DNA of 64,000 nucleotides from positions 1,947,224 through 2,011,223 of the forward strand of contig NC_022084.1 in NCBI RefSeq assembly GCF_000246985.2. Reading direction: 5' to 3'. Of the stretch, positions 35,191 through 44,277 are shown piece after piece. Under the pieces are notes generated by a model, which worked only from the letters and a program-made list of their open reading frames with translations, made no database searches and was not told the DNA's origin. The stretch is from Thermococcus litoralis DSM 5473. Lineage in GTDB: Archaea; Methanobacteriota_B; Thermococci; Thermococcales; Thermococcaceae. The position numbers were made by a program, and so were the translations under genes. The number at the start of each line of letters is the position of its first letter. The stretch's first letter is position 1.

Positions 35191-36792
35191 ATGGTGTCAG
35201 ACTTTGGAGTGCTGTCTCTGCTACCACCGCTGGTAGCTATTATATTGGCTATATGGTCCAAAAGAGTCTTGTTCGCTTTATTTGCTGGTGTTTGGGTTGG
35301 CGGAGTTATGGCCTCCGGATGGAATCCAGTAACGGGTACTATAACAACTTGGCAGTGGGTTATTGAGAATGTGACAGACAGCTGGAACGCAACGATATTG
35401 GTTTTTGACTTTCTGATCGGTGCTGGTGTTGGATTGATTTACAAATCAGGAGGCGCTCATGCAATCGCAAGAGCTTTGACAAAGAGAGTTAATAACAGCA
35501 GAGCAGCTTCAGTACTTGGATGGCTCCTTGGTGTTCTTGTGTTCTTTGATGACTATACCAACACAATCATTGTTGGTAACACAATGAGACCAATAACAGA
35601 TAGGGCAAGAGTTTCAAGAGAAATGCTTGCCTACATCGATGACTCTACTGCAGCGCCTGTAGCGGGATTGGCATTGGTCTCTACATGGATTGGTTACGAG
35701 ATAGGACTTATTGGCGAGTCCTTTGATAGCCTTGGAATTACTCTCGGTTCATACGCAGCGTGGCTTTCTAGTGTTCCCTACAGGTTCTACTCAATATTGG
35801 CAATAATCCTAGTACTCACTGTGGCCTATACTCACAGACACTATGGCCCAATGCTCCATGCCGAGTATAGGGCTAGAACAACGGGTAAAGTCCTCCGTGA
35901 TGGGGCAAAGCCATTGATGACAACCGAAGTAGACTTGGGAGCACCCAAAGAAGGAGGGGACGTCTGGAACTTTATCTTACCCATCTTCAGCCTTGTCTTT
36001 GTAACACTCTATGGAATGTGGTACACCGGTGGTGGAGGTGCCACATACGCAGAGGAGGGCTTGATGGGGGTACTCTCAAATTCTGATGCTGCAACTGCAC
36101 TTCTATGGGGATCATTTAGCATGGTGCTTGTTGGACTAGTATTAGTACTCGGAAGGAAGCAAATGACAGTTGAAGAGGCTGAGACGGCAATTGTACAAGG
36201 TATGAAACAAATGATGATGGCTACTGCAATTTTAGTCCTTGCGTGGAGTATCAAGAGCGCCACAAGCGCTGTTGGAACAGCAGACTATGTGGTAAACTTA
36301 GCCACCAGTGCAAACATCCCAGCAGGTATAGTTCCGCTTATAGTGTTCTTGGTTGCAATGTTCATATCATTTACAACGGGAACTTCATGGGGAACATTCG
36401 GTATTTTAATGCCAATCGCAATCCCCTTGGCATACCAAATTACAGGTGGACAAATCGGCCCAGTGTTGTATGCATCAATAGGTGCCGTCTTTGCAGGCGG
36501 TATTTTCGGTGACCACTGTTCACCAATAAGCGATACAACAATCATGAGTTCAATGTTTTCTGGAAGTGACCACATAGACCACGTTAATACTCAAATTCCA
36601 TATGCAGTAACCGCTGCAGGAAGTGGAGTAATACTTTACCTCCTCTTTGCTATTGGAATCCACAGCTGGCCAATTTTACTCCCAATAGGTATAGTCATTT
36701 TAATAGCTGCATGGTACGTCCTCAGCGAATGGTACGGCAAGAAATACGGCATTCCGCACGGAAAAGTGCCAATATACGTTGTTGAAGAGTGA
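35191..36792 (+). CDS. nhaC: NhaC-family Na+/H+ antiporter
   Basis: 533 aa, about 12-13 membrane helices. LLPPLVAIILAIWSKRVLFALFAGVWVGG at the N-terminus, FFDDYTNTIIVGNTMRPITDRARVSREMLAYIDDSTAAPVAG at about residues 127-168, and GGIFGDHCSPISDTTIMSS near 430 are NhaC-superfamily motifs. It exchanges Na+ for protons at the cell membrane; related members exchange organic acids or amines. Monocistronic, with a long upstream region. Confidence 0.88.
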   Translation: MVSDFGVLSLLPPLVAIILAIWSKRVLFALFAGVWVGGVMASGWNPVTGTITTWQWVIENVTDSWNATILVFDFLIGAGVGLIYKSGGAHAIARALTKRVNNSRAASVLGWLLGVLVFFDDYTNTIIVGNTMRPITDRARVSREMLAYIDDSTAAPVAGLALVSTWIGYEIGLIGESFDSLGITLGSYAAWLSSVPYRFYSILAIILVLTVAYTHRHYGPMLHAEYRARTTGKVLRDGAKPLMTTEVDLGAPKEGGDVWNFILPIFSLVFVTLYGMWYTGGGGATYAEEGLMGVLSNSDAATALLWGSFSMVLVGLVLVLGRKQMTVEEAETAIVQGMKQMMMATAILVLAWSIKSATSAVGTADYVVNLATSANIPAGIVPLIVFLVAMFISFTTGTSWGTFGILMPIAIPLAYQITGGQIGPVLYASIGAVFAGGIFGDHCSPISDTTIMSSMFSGSDHIDHVNTQIPYAVTAAGSGVILYLLFAIGIHSWPILLPIGIVILIAAWYVLSEWYGKKYGIPHGKVPIYVVEE

Positions 36793-36865
36793 ACTCTTTT
36801 ATCTTTTTCTTCTTCAATTGAACTTTTTTTCTTTGAAAACTTTGCTTTCAATGTGAGATCATCTA

Positions 36866-37657
36866 TTATAAAACTGTATAAAACGGAGAACTAAGACAGG
36901 TGACACCTCCATCCCCTTTCCAAAATTCGGAAACATCCACCTCAACAGGTTTAAACCCTGCTCTTCTCAATTTCTCTTTTGTTTTTGGATATCCCTCGGG
37001 TATTAGAACATTCTTATCGCCGAGATACAGCATATTGTTTGCGTATAGCTCGTCTTCTGGTATCGTGATAAGTTTAAATCCTCTGAAATAATCCACATCG
37101 ACAACCTGAGGGGATATTGCAACTGTTTTATCTCTTAAATAACTTACTCCCGAGAGAAGATGGAATATTTTTGTAATTGGAATAGCAACAACTTTTACAT
37201 GAGGAAAATAGCGAGCAAATTGACTTATCCCCTCTTCGTTGGTTCTTTGAGAAAGTCCGATAAACACAATACCTTGATCCGTTACTAAAACGTCCCCTCC
37301 CTCTAAGGTTCCTGGAGCTTTGATAGCCTTTATTTCGAATCCTTCCTTTTCCAGAACTTCTTTAATGCTCTCTTCTTCCCCTCTTCTGCTTGGCTCCCCA
37401 AACCTGCTGATAACTGCAACATTTGACTTAACCCCTACAACTGCCGTATCTTGAACAAAAACGCTGTCTGGGTGGCTTTCAAGAGGTTCAAGCTCAATGA
37501 CATCTATTCCATACTCCTTCAGGATTTTAACATATTCTCTGTGTTGCTTTTTAGCTAAGCGGACATCAATAGTTTCATGCTCGGGGTTTGTTGAAACACA
37601 ATTCACATAGCTTTTTCCAGGTGGTCTAACAATTACGCGATCGAACAATCTGTCCAT
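36866..37657 (-). CDS. Dimethylarginine dimethylaminohydrolase-like amidino hydrolase
   Basis: 263 aa, guanidine-modifying pentein fold. Conserved elements: SHPDSVFVQDTAVV, APGTLEGGDVLV, catalytic His in KIFHLLSGVSYL and catalytic Cys near the C-terminus in GDGGVTCLSSPF. Family members hydrolyse methylarginine, arginine or related guanidines; the archaeal substrate is not fixed by sequence. ATG 37657 is preferred to one 12 nt upstream because of GGTGG at 5 nt. Confidence 0.85.
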   Translation of the reverse strand: MDRLFDRVIVRPPGKSYVNCVSTNPEHETIDVRLAKKQHREYVKILKEYGIDVIELEPLESHPDSVFVQDTAVVGVKSNVAVISRFGEPSRRGEEESIKEVLEKEGFEIKAIKAPGTLEGGDVLVTDQGIVFIGLSQRTNEEGISQFARYFPHVKVVAIPITKIFHLLSGVSYLRDKTVAISPQVVDVDYFRGFKLITIPEDELYANNMLYLGDKNVLIPEGYPKTKEKLRRAGFKPVEVDVSEFWKGDGGVTCLSSPFYTVL

Positions 37658-37796
37658 TGGTACCACCAAATTTACTCAAATTTTATCCTAAAATCTAAAA
37701 AGGTTTCTGGCATTATATTCCAGCACTTGCCCTAACAGTCTAGACTTAGGCTCACATTTAAAAGCATGATGTATAAGTGTTCAGAGGGGTGAGAAA

Positions 37797-38711
37797 ATGC
37801 TAATAAGGGCTTTCGTTCCTGCACACATTACAGCTTTTTTTGTTCCCAAATTCAATGAAGAACCTCTTTTAGCCGGTTCACTTGGAGCCGGCATAAATTT
37901 AAGCAAAGGAACAAACGTCTTTGTAAGCTTGGAGGAAGGCTTAGAGAAGCATATACACATTGCTTTTAATGGAGAACCCGTTAAAAAAGAAAATGCCATT
38001 ATCAGCTACTCCGTCGCTAATGAGATTGTCCCGGAGAATTTTATCGGAGAGGTTGAAATCTGGCAGTACTTTGACTTTCCAAATGGTCATGGTTTTGGAA
38101 ACAGTGCCGGTGGGGCTCTTGGTACTGCCCTTTCTTTGGCGTTTGCCTTTAAAGAGAAAACTTTTCTCCAAGCCGCTCAAATAGCCCATAAGCATGAGGT
38201 CATTCACAAAGGCGGACTAGGGGATGTTATAGCCCAAATTCATGGGGGGATAGAAATTAGGATAAAACCCGGTGCACCAGGGATTGGAATAGTAGATAAC
38301 ATCTTTTTTGAAGGATACAAGGTTCTGGCAGTGCCGATGGGAAGGCTATCCACAAGAGAGGTGCTTGACAGCGACTTTATTAGATTAATTAAGAAAGAGG
38401 GAGAGAAAGCCCTTAACGCACTTCTCTCAAATCCTAAGGTTGATGTTTTGATGAAAGAGGCTAGAGGGTTTGCTGAGCGTACGGGTCTGCTCTCTGGTGA
38501 GCTCTTGGAAATTGCTAAGGAAATTGATAAGGCTCTTCACCTGCCATCATCAATGATCATGCTGGGAAAGAGCTTATTTGCTCTTTTGAAGGAAAATGAG
38601 GTAGAGAAAGTAAAGTTTCTCTTAGATGATCTTTCCATAGACGAGTACCACATATGTGATGTTTACACCCAAAGGCCTAGTGTTGAAAGATGGGTGGGGG
38701 ATGGGAAATGA
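37797..38711 (+). CDS. Pantoate kinase
   Basis: GHMP-kinase fold enzyme phosphorylating pantoate on the archaeal CoA pathway. 304 aa. FVPAHITAFFVP at the N-terminus and the ATP loop NGHGFGNSAGGALGTALSLA at about residues 98-117 fit archaeal pantoate kinase; GGLGDVIAQIHGG follows. GGGGTGAG precedes ATG 37797. It overlaps the next gene by ATGA, and DNA ligase follows, an order I recall from other Thermococcus genomes. Confidence 0.88.
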   Translation: MLIRAFVPAHITAFFVPKFNEEPLLAGSLGAGINLSKGTNVFVSLEEGLEKHIHIAFNGEPVKKENAIISYSVANEIVPENFIGEVEIWQYFDFPNGHGFGNSAGGALGTALSLAFAFKEKTFLQAAQIAHKHEVIHKGGLGDVIAQIHGGIEIRIKPGAPGIGIVDNIFFEGYKVLAVPMGRLSTREVLDSDFIRLIKKEGEKALNALLSNPKVDVLMKEARGFAERTGLLSGELLEIAKEIDKALHLPSSMIMLGKSLFALLKENEVEKVKFLLDDLSIDEYHICDVYTQRPSVERWVGDGK

Positions 38712-38938
38712 ACCCGTTTTATCTTACTCTCTCAATCCTCTCCCTTCTTTTAGCAATATACTTGAACAAAAGCAACCAGCGAGAAATGGCTCTCCTTGCA
38801 TCTGGGTTTGCTGGAGGGTTTGCATTCTTATTTGCTTTTGAAAAAAGTGGATATCCTCTCCCACTTATATTTGCTGGTGGCTTTGTGGCAACGATATTTT
38901 TTGAATTCCTGAGGTTCAGACCAATGCAGAGAGACTAA
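38708..38938 (+). CDS. Small membrane protein coupled to pantoate kinase
   Basis: 76 aa with three hydrophobic segments (FYLTLSILSLLLAIYL; LLASGFAGGFAFLFAF; LPLIFAGGFVATIFF) and a short basic/acidic tail. Start ATG 38708 overlaps the pantoate kinase stop. No family recognised. It ends 42 bp before the ligase start. Confidence 0.65.
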   Translation: MNPFYLTLSILSLLLAIYLNKSNQREMALLASGFAGGFAFLFAFEKSGYPLPLIFAGGFVATIFFEFLRFRPMQRD

Positions 38939-38980
38939 TCTTTTTATCTTTTGAGGCGATACTTCAATATGGTGGTGTTG

Positions 38981-40663
38981 ATGCTATACAAAGAGCTTGC
39001 TGAACTGTATAAAAGACTTGAAAAAACAACCCTAAAGACCCTTAAGACAAAATTTGTAGCGGACTTTTTAAAGAAAGTTGAAGACCCAGAGCTGTTGGAA
39101 ATTGTTCCCTATTTAATCCTTGGAAAGGTCTTTCCGGATTGGGACGAGAGAGAGCTTGGCGTAGGTGAGAAGCTATTGATAAGAGCCGTTTCTATGGCCA
39201 CTGGAATAAATAGTGACGAGATAGAAAATTCCGTAAAAGATACTGGAGATTTGGGGGAAAGTGTTGCACTCGCTCTTCAAAGGAGGAAGCAAAAAAGCTT
39301 TTTCTCCCAGCCGCTTACAATAAAAAGGGTTTACAGCACTTTAGTTAAAGTTGCCGAAACCACTGGCGAAGGAAGTCAAGATAGAAAGCTGAAATACCTC
39401 GCCAATCTCTTCATGGATGCTTCTCCAGAGGAAGGGAAGTATTTGGCAAGGACGATACTTGGGACTATGAGGACGGGAGTTGCGGAGGGACTGCTGAGGG
39501 ATGCAATAGCAGAGGCGTTTAGGGTAAAGGTTGAGCTTGTTGAGAGGGCTTACATGCTTACAAGTGACTTCGGGTTTGTGGCTAAAGTAGCAAAGCTTGA
39601 GGGAGACGAGGGGCTTTTGAAAGTAAAAATCCAAGTAGGGAAGCCAATTAAGCCGATGCTCGCCCAGATGGTAGCCAACGTTAGAGAGGCCTTGATAGAA
39701 ATGGGTGGAGAGGCGGAGTTTGAGATTAAATATGATGGTGCGAGGGTTCAGGTTCACAAGGACGGAGAGAAGGTTATCGTTTATTCAAGGCGTCTTGAAA
39801 ATGTCACGAGATCAATCCCAGAGGTCGTTGAGAGGATTAAAGAGTCTCTAAAGCCAGAGAAAGTTATCGTAGAGGGCGAACTTGTTGCCGTTGGAGAGGA
39901 AGGAAGACCGAGACCGTTCCAGTACGTGCTGAGGAGATTTAGAAGGAAGTACAACATAGATGAGATGATTGAAAAAATACCCCTCGAGCTCAACCTTTTC
40001 GATGTTCTTTACGTTGATGGCAAAAGCATGATAGACGTTCAGTTCATAGAGAGGAGGAAAACCCTTGAGGGCATTGTGACCACAAACGAATGGATAAAAA
40101 TCGCTGAGAATTTGATAACAAAGAATCCAGAAGAGGCCGAGGAGTTCTATCACAGAGCCCTTGACCTAGGTCATGAAGGACTAATGGCAAAAAGGCTCGA
40201 CTCAGTTTACGAGCTCGGTAACAGAGGAAAGAAGTGGCTGAAGATTAAGCCAACAATGGAGAATCTCGATTTAGTTATTATAGGCGCGGAATGGGGCGAA
40301 GGGAGGAGAAGTGGAGTCTTGAGCTCGTTCCTTTTAGGTGCATACGATCCCATAAGGGGAGATTTTGTCCCGGTTGGTAAAGTCGGGAGCGGATTTACTG
40401 ATGAAGACCTAATAGAGTTCACAAAGATGCTTAAGCCCTTGATAAAAAAGGAACACGGCAAGTTCGTTGAAATAGAGCCTAAGATCGTGATCGAAGTGGC
40501 TTATCAGGAGATTCAGAAGAGCCCCAAGTACGAGAGCGGCTTTGCATTAAGGTTCCCGAGATACGTTGCGCTAAGAGAGGATAAAGGACCGGAGGATGCA
40601 GATACCTTACAGAGGATAGCCGAGCTTTATCAATTGCAGGAGAGGATGAAGGGGGGCAAGTGA
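38981..40663 (+). CDS. lig: ATP-dependent DNA ligase
   Basis: Seals nicks in replication and repair. 560 aa: DNA-binding domain at residues 1-215, adenylation domain with catalytic Lys250 in [13 protein letters not shown], motif [14 protein letters not shown], motif [22 protein letters not shown], then the OB fold. Length matches Thermococcus ligases. ATG 38981 has GGTGG 5 nt upstream. ADP use, reported for some Thermococcus enzymes, cannot be judged here. Confidence 0.96.
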   Translation: MLYKELAELYKRLEKTTLKTLKTKFVADFLKKVEDPELLEIVPYLILGKVFPDWDERELGVGEKLLIRAVSMATGINSDEIENSVKDTGDLGESVALALQRRKQKSFFSQPLTIKRVYSTLVKVAETTGEGSQDRKLKYLANLFMDASPEEGKYLARTILGTMRTGVAEGLLRDAIAEAFRVKVELVERAYMLTSDFGFVAKVAKLEGDEGLLKVKIQVGKPIKPMLAQMVANVREALIEMGGEAEFEIKYDGARVQVHKDGEKVIVYSRRLENVTRSIPEVVERIKESLKPEKVIVEGELVAVGEEGRPRPFQYVLRRFRRKYNIDEMIEKIPLELNLFDVLYVDGKSMIDVQFIERRKTLEGIVTTNEWIKIAENLITKNPEEAEEFYHRALDLGHEGLMAKRLDSVYELGNRGKKWLKIKPTMENLDLVIIGAEWGEGRRSGVLSSFLLGAYDPIRGDFVPVGKVGSGFTDEDLIEFTKMLKPLIKKEHGKFVEIEPKIVIEVAYQEIQKSPKYESGFALRFPRYVALREDKGPEDADTLQRIAELYQLQERMKGGK

Positions 40664-40687
40664 TCGCCCTTTCACTTTTTAACCTTA

Positions 40688-41218
40688 CTAAAGCTCTCTG
40701 GTTGGGATTTCATATATTTCCTCATCAAACACCACGAACTTGTTCGTTCCGGGGGCTAAATGTGCCATAAACCCGAGTTTTACGTCCGGCTGGTTGTTTT
40801 TGAACGCCTCTTCGTTTTGGATGAAGTTAACTATCTCCGCGGCAAAGAAGGTATAATTACCGTAGGACTTCTCCTCGACAACCCTGCACTCGATGTTTGC
40901 TGCGGCTTCTTTTATGCTTGGCGTTTTTACTTTCTTTGAAGGAATAAAGGTTACACTCATTTTCTTGAGCTTTTCTGAACCGCTTTTCCTCCCGGCAATC
41001 AAAACGTCTCTGAGCATGTTTATCGTGGGAACGCTAATCACAAACTCTTTGTACTTCTTTATTAAGCCATGGGTGTAATGGGCTGGGTGGATAGATACTC
41101 CGATAATCGGCGGCTTTGTGGAGAGATACGTTAACCAGTCAACTGCCATCACGTTTATCTCATTCTCCTGCCCTGAAACTATCAAAAAAGTTCTCATTGG
41201 GTACAAAAGATGCCACAT
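40688..41218 (-). CDS. Flavin reductase-like FMN-binding protein
   Basis: 176 aa. LLYPMRTFLIVSGQENEINVMAVDWLTYLSTKPPIIGVSIHPAHYTH matches the FMN-binding split-barrel (flavoredoxin / DIM6-NTAB) family, which transfers electrons from reduced flavin. ATG 41218 is supported by GGTGAAAACT; residues further upstream have no ribosome site and include the promoter region. Confidence 0.8.
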   Translation of the reverse strand: MWHLLYPMRTFLIVSGQENEINVMAVDWLTYLSTKPPIIGVSIHPAHYTHGLIKKYKEFVISVPTINMLRDVLIAGRKSGSEKLKKMSVTFIPSKKVKTPSIKEAAANIECRVVEEKSYGNYTFFAAEIVNFIQNEEAFKNNQPDVKLGFMAHLAPGTNKFVVFDEEIYEIPTREL

Positions 41219-41466
41219 AGTTTTCACCACTTTTTGCTTAATCAGAAAAGCTATATAAAGTTTTTGATCTACTGAAAAATTAGTTTTCACTGAACTCTGG
41301 GCTCTTCTGAGAAGGATTTATGCAATTAAAGACACTTTTGTATGCTTGTTCAGAGATAATTATCTGAAATTTTGTCACCATTTCATTAGAGAAATTAAAA
41401 ACAGGAGTGCACCGTAAAACTTAAAAACCCATCTTAGGCATATGGAACTGTGTAAAAGATTCGAGT

Positions 41467-41544
<78 letters not shown>

Positions 41545-41557
41545 TAACTTTTAGGGC

Positions 41558-41635
41558 GGGCCCGTGGTCTAGACTGGTTATGACGCCACCCTGACAAGGT
41601 GGAGGTCCGGGGTTCGAATCCCCGCGGGCCCACCA
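41558..41635 (+). tRNA. tRNA-Val (anticodon GAC)
   Basis: 78 nt with encoded CCA, 13 nt after tRNA-Ala and probably on the same precursor. Acceptor GGGCCCG/CGGGCCC; anticodon stem CCACC/GGTGG with loop CTGACAA gives GAC; T arm GGTTCGAATCC. No intron. Confidence 0.97.
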
Positions 41636-42284
41636 TAACAGCCCTTACCTGCGTAAGCGCTGGCGGAATGTTAGGTGCTTTTCTAAGGATTTACACTAAA
41701 TGAGTTGGGTTTCTTATTTACATTGCTCTTTTATGAGGGTTTCACTCAGGAAAGTGTTCTGTGGACGCTAAAATTGGATTGAAACCTGATTGAAAGTGTG
41801 TATTTAGGAAGTAAACCCCCTCTAAAAAGTGCTTTTGAGTAGTGCACAACTGGTTTTTGCCTGTTAGTAAGAAGGGAACTCTTTTGGTCAAACTTTTTCC
41901 AAAAGTTTGCTTGCCTGCGCGAAGTTTGATCAAGGTTTGTGGTTCCTTCTAAATTGCCCTTTTACTAGGGATTTTCATTCTAAAAAGCTCTCTTGGGATG
42001 GAATTCCACAAATACTAGCTGTCTTAGGGAAGTTTCTCCTACTTTGACGCCCTTCGGGTGTCTTTTTACAATGTAAACTCTTATAGGCTAGTTCTCTAAA
42101 GTTGGAATTCACAATTAAACGAAACGTTTTCAAAAATCCCATCCAAACCACCCCTACAAAAAGGAACCACCAACTTTGATGAAACTTTGCTCTACGAATT
42201 TTTCATCTTAACCGTAATTATGCTCTTTTTAGAAATTTGTGACCAATTATCAAGAGGTTAACCGAAGTTAAGGTTAGAAAATGG
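41636..42284. repeat. 650-bp non-coding stretch with inverted repeats
   Basis: No convincing gene. It contains a perfect hairpin CAAACTTTT-tcc-AAAAGTTTG (about 41889-41909), and GAAGTTTGATCAAGGTTTGTGGTTCC (two segments near 41920-41945) recurs inverted at about 42162-42188 as GGAACCACCAACTTTGATG with 4-5 mismatches. Two similar lines beginning TGC(T/C)CTTTTA-GAGGG/TAGGG at about 41724 and 41956 suggest internal duplication. It looks like decayed repeat or MITE-like DNA. Confidence 0.5.
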
Positions 42285-42483
42285 AAATGTGGCCCGCCCG
42301 TAACGACCGCTCTCATTGAAGCCATAAGGCAATCTCAAGCGGCTTAACCCAGGCGGGCCAGAAGAGTGTACTCGGCCAGGGTTACCCACGGTCATGGGGC
42401 TCCGTGACGCGGAAGGCTCTCCCGTGGGGACCTCGCTATGGCCGAGCTGTTGCCCCCGCATCGCCCCCACCTTCATTAATTAG
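42285..42483 (-). ncRNA. Large GC-rich structured RNA candidate (about 200 nt)
   Basis: On the minus strand CTCGGCC pairs with GGCCGAG enclosing CCCACGG/CCGUGGG and a GUCA/UGAC hairpin, and a second domain is closed by GGCCCGCC/GGCGGGCC enclosing CCGCU/AGCGG. GC content is far above the flanks. A minus-strand TATA (TTTATAAT at about 42505-42512) predicts a start near 42483. Both strands lack a plausible gene. I see neither SRP RNA nor RNase P RNA signatures; it could be one of the GC-rich hgc-type RNAs known from Pyrococcus. Confidence 0.6.
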
Positions 42484-42524
42484 GTGGGTCCTCGCGCAGG
42501 GGCATTATAAATTAGGTAGTTCCT

Positions 42525-43190
42525 TTATAAATCCTTATCCATTAATGACCTCACTAATTGTACAAGTTCTTTCAAATCTTTCACGTAATAATCTGCCCCC
42601 TCTATTTTCCCGAACCTCATCACTTGAACGGCACTAACACCAGCACCGTGGGCTGCTAAGATATCCGATGCAGAGTCCCCCACAACCAAAGCTTCACTTG
42701 GAAGAACTTCGAGGGCATCGAGGGCTTTTTTGATTAGATACGGATTCGGCTTAGCACCATCCAAATATCTGTAGTCTTTTCCAAGAATGACATCAAAATA
42801 TTTCTTCAAGTCATAAAGCTCCAGCACGAATTCCGTGCAATCTTGAGAAGCATTGCTAACAGCTGCCATTTTTAATCCCATTTGCTTGAAATTCTCCAAA
42901 GCATCCACATCGGGAAAGGCTTTTATTAATCCCATTTCTGCGGCCCATTTTCTGTAGTCGAGTTTTGCTCTGTCTATGGCTTTCCAGAATTCTACATGAT
43001 CAACTCCAAGCTTTTCGACCCAGCTCCTTGGGAGTTCTCCTTTAACCATTTTTTTGTACGTTTCGTAGTCAACGCTTATCCCAAGTTTTTCTATCTCTTT
43101 CTTCCCCCATTTTTCAAACCATTCCCTATCGTTGTAGTGTTCATAATAAACAAGCGTTTCATCAACGTCAAATATCAATGCCTTCAACAT
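42525..43190 (-). CDS. HAD-superfamily hydrolase
   Basis: 221 aa. Motif I FDVDETLVYY (DxDET), motif II VSNAS, motif III Lys in KPNPYLIKKAL, motif IV VVGDSASDILAAHGAG. Cap is helical (subclass I). Probably a small phosphatase; the substrate is unknown. It starts just downstream of the minus-strand C/D sRNA and ends 42 bp before the structured RNA promoter. Confidence 0.85.
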   Translation of the reverse strand: MLKALIFDVDETLVYYEHYNDREWFEKWGKKEIEKLGISVDYETYKKMVKGELPRSWVEKLGVDHVEFWKAIDRAKLDYRKWAAEMGLIKAFPDVDALENFKQMGLKMAAVSNASQDCTEFVLELYDLKKYFDVILGKDYRYLDGAKPNPYLIKKALDALEVLPSEALVVGDSASDILAAHGAGVSAVQVMRFGKIEGADYYVKDLKELVQLVRSLMDKDL

Positions 43191-43204
43191 CCTTATCCCC
43201 CGGA

Positions 43205-43263
43205 TGCATCTCAGATAGGCTAGACTTCCTCATCTTTCAGTCGGTTGATCCTTCATCATCGAT
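43205..43263 (-). ncRNA. Box C/D guide sRNA targeting the 16S 5' end (candidate 3)
   Basis: Minus strand: C box ATGATGA (43259-43253), guide AGGATCAACCGA, D' CTGA (43240-43237), C' AAGATGA (43236-43230), guide GGAAGTCTAGCCTAT, D CTGA (43214-43211). TATA CTTTTTATCC (plus 43286-43294) predicts a start near 43263. The D' guide is complementary to CGGUUGAUCCU, the conserved start of archaeal 16S rRNA; the +5 rule puts methylation on the first U of GGUUGAUCC. D target not identified. Confidence 0.85.
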
Positions 43264-43316
43264 TGAAAGAATATAAGGCGTGATGGATAAAAAGTTTTGG
43301 AAAGGGCATTGTCCTA

Positions 43317-44276
43317 TCAACATCCCAAGACTTTTCTAAGGGTGTCCAAACTTATTCTGCACCCACTGATAACCAAAACGATATTTCTGCCTCTAAAACG
43401 CTCTAACTCTTCTAAATAGGCTGCAACTGGAAGTGCCGCTGCTCCTTCAATTAGCATGTGGTGCTTCTCCAGCATTAAAACAATCGCCTTTGCTATCTCA
43501 TTTTCATTCACCAGAACGAAATCATCCACGTATCTCCTGCAGAGTTCAAATGTTATGGAGTCTTTCTCGACTCCTCCAGCCGTGCCGTCTGCCAACGTAG
43601 GCTTTGACTCCATTTCAACGATTTTTCCCTCTTTTATTGAATGATACATAACGGCAGAATTCTCTGGTTGAACTCCTATTACTTCTATGTTTTTGGTTTT
43701 TTCCTTTAGATATCCGGCAATACCGGAAATAAGACCTCCTCCGCCAACAGGGGCTAAAACAACGTCAATGTTTTCAAGCTGTCTTTCTAGTTCAAGGGCT
43801 ATAGTGCCTTGACCACCTATGATTTTCGGGTCGTTGTAGGGAGGTACGTAGATCATCCCATTTTTCTCGGCAAACTTTCTAGCGAATTCCTCTGTTTTGA
43901 CAACATCGTTTCCATAAAACCTAATTTCCACACTATATTGCCTTATATCTTGAACTTTTGCAGGGGATGCGTTTTCTGGAAGAAAAACAATTCCTCTAAG
44001 ACCTAAGAAGCTGGTAGCATAGGCAAACGCAACTCCATGGTTTCCGCTAGATGCTGTAACAAGTCCTTTTCTTTTCTCTTCTTCGCTCAGTGAGAGTAAT
44101 TTGTTAAGAACACCTCGTATTTTAAACGACCCCGTTACTTGAAAATTCTCAAGCTTCAAATAAACATTTGCGTCTCCTTTCTTGCTTAAAAATGGGGAAT
44201 ATTCCAAGGGAGTCTCTCTTATGTGCTTTCCAATCCTCTTCTCTGCTTCTAAAACTTCTTTGGCAATATCAATCAC
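43317..44276 (-). CDS. Threonine/serine dehydratase-like PLP enzyme
   Basis: 319 aa, fold-type II. PLP Lys in NFQVTGSFKIRGVLNKL, SSGNHGVAFAYA, and the phosphate loop PVGGGGLISGIAGYL. Matches threonine ammonia-lyase / serine racemase without a regulatory ACT domain, so a catabolic type is likely. Start is GTG 44276, one base after the aminotransferase stop; the pair forms an operon. Confidence 0.85.
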   Translation of the reverse strand: MIDIAKEVLEAEKRIGKHIRETPLEYSPFLSKKGDANVYLKLENFQVTGSFKIRGVLNKLLSLSEEEKRKGLVTASSGNHGVAFAYATSFLGLRGIVFLPENASPAKVQDIRQYSVEIRFYGNDVVKTEEFARKFAEKNGMIYVPPYNDPKIIGGQGTIALELERQLENIDVVLAPVGGGGLISGIAGYLKEKTKNIEVIGVQPENSAVMYHSIKEGKIVEMESKPTLADGTAGGVEKDSITFELCRRYVDDFVLVNENEIAKAIVLMLEKHHMLIEGAAALPVAAYLEELERFRGRNIVLVISGCRISLDTLRKVLGC

Positions 44277-44277
44277 T

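Noticed and set aside
41349-41368. Palindrome TTCAGA-GATAATTATC-TGAA upstream of the tRNA genes
   Set aside because: It is about 60 bp upstream of the tRNA TATA and 130 bp from the flavin reductase start, with no second copy seen; too little to call an operator.
42285-42483. SRP 7S RNA or RNase P RNA
   Set aside because: Expected conserved segments (SRP helix 8 GGAAxx...GGGAGCAGC; RNase P GAGGAAAGUCC and ACAGAA) are absent and the length is too short.
42258-42637. Two opposite-strand reading frames in the GC-rich region (71 and 77 codons)
   Set aside because: Both are low-complexity translations of a structured GC-rich stretch, have no ribosome site and resemble no protein. They are better explained by an RNA gene.
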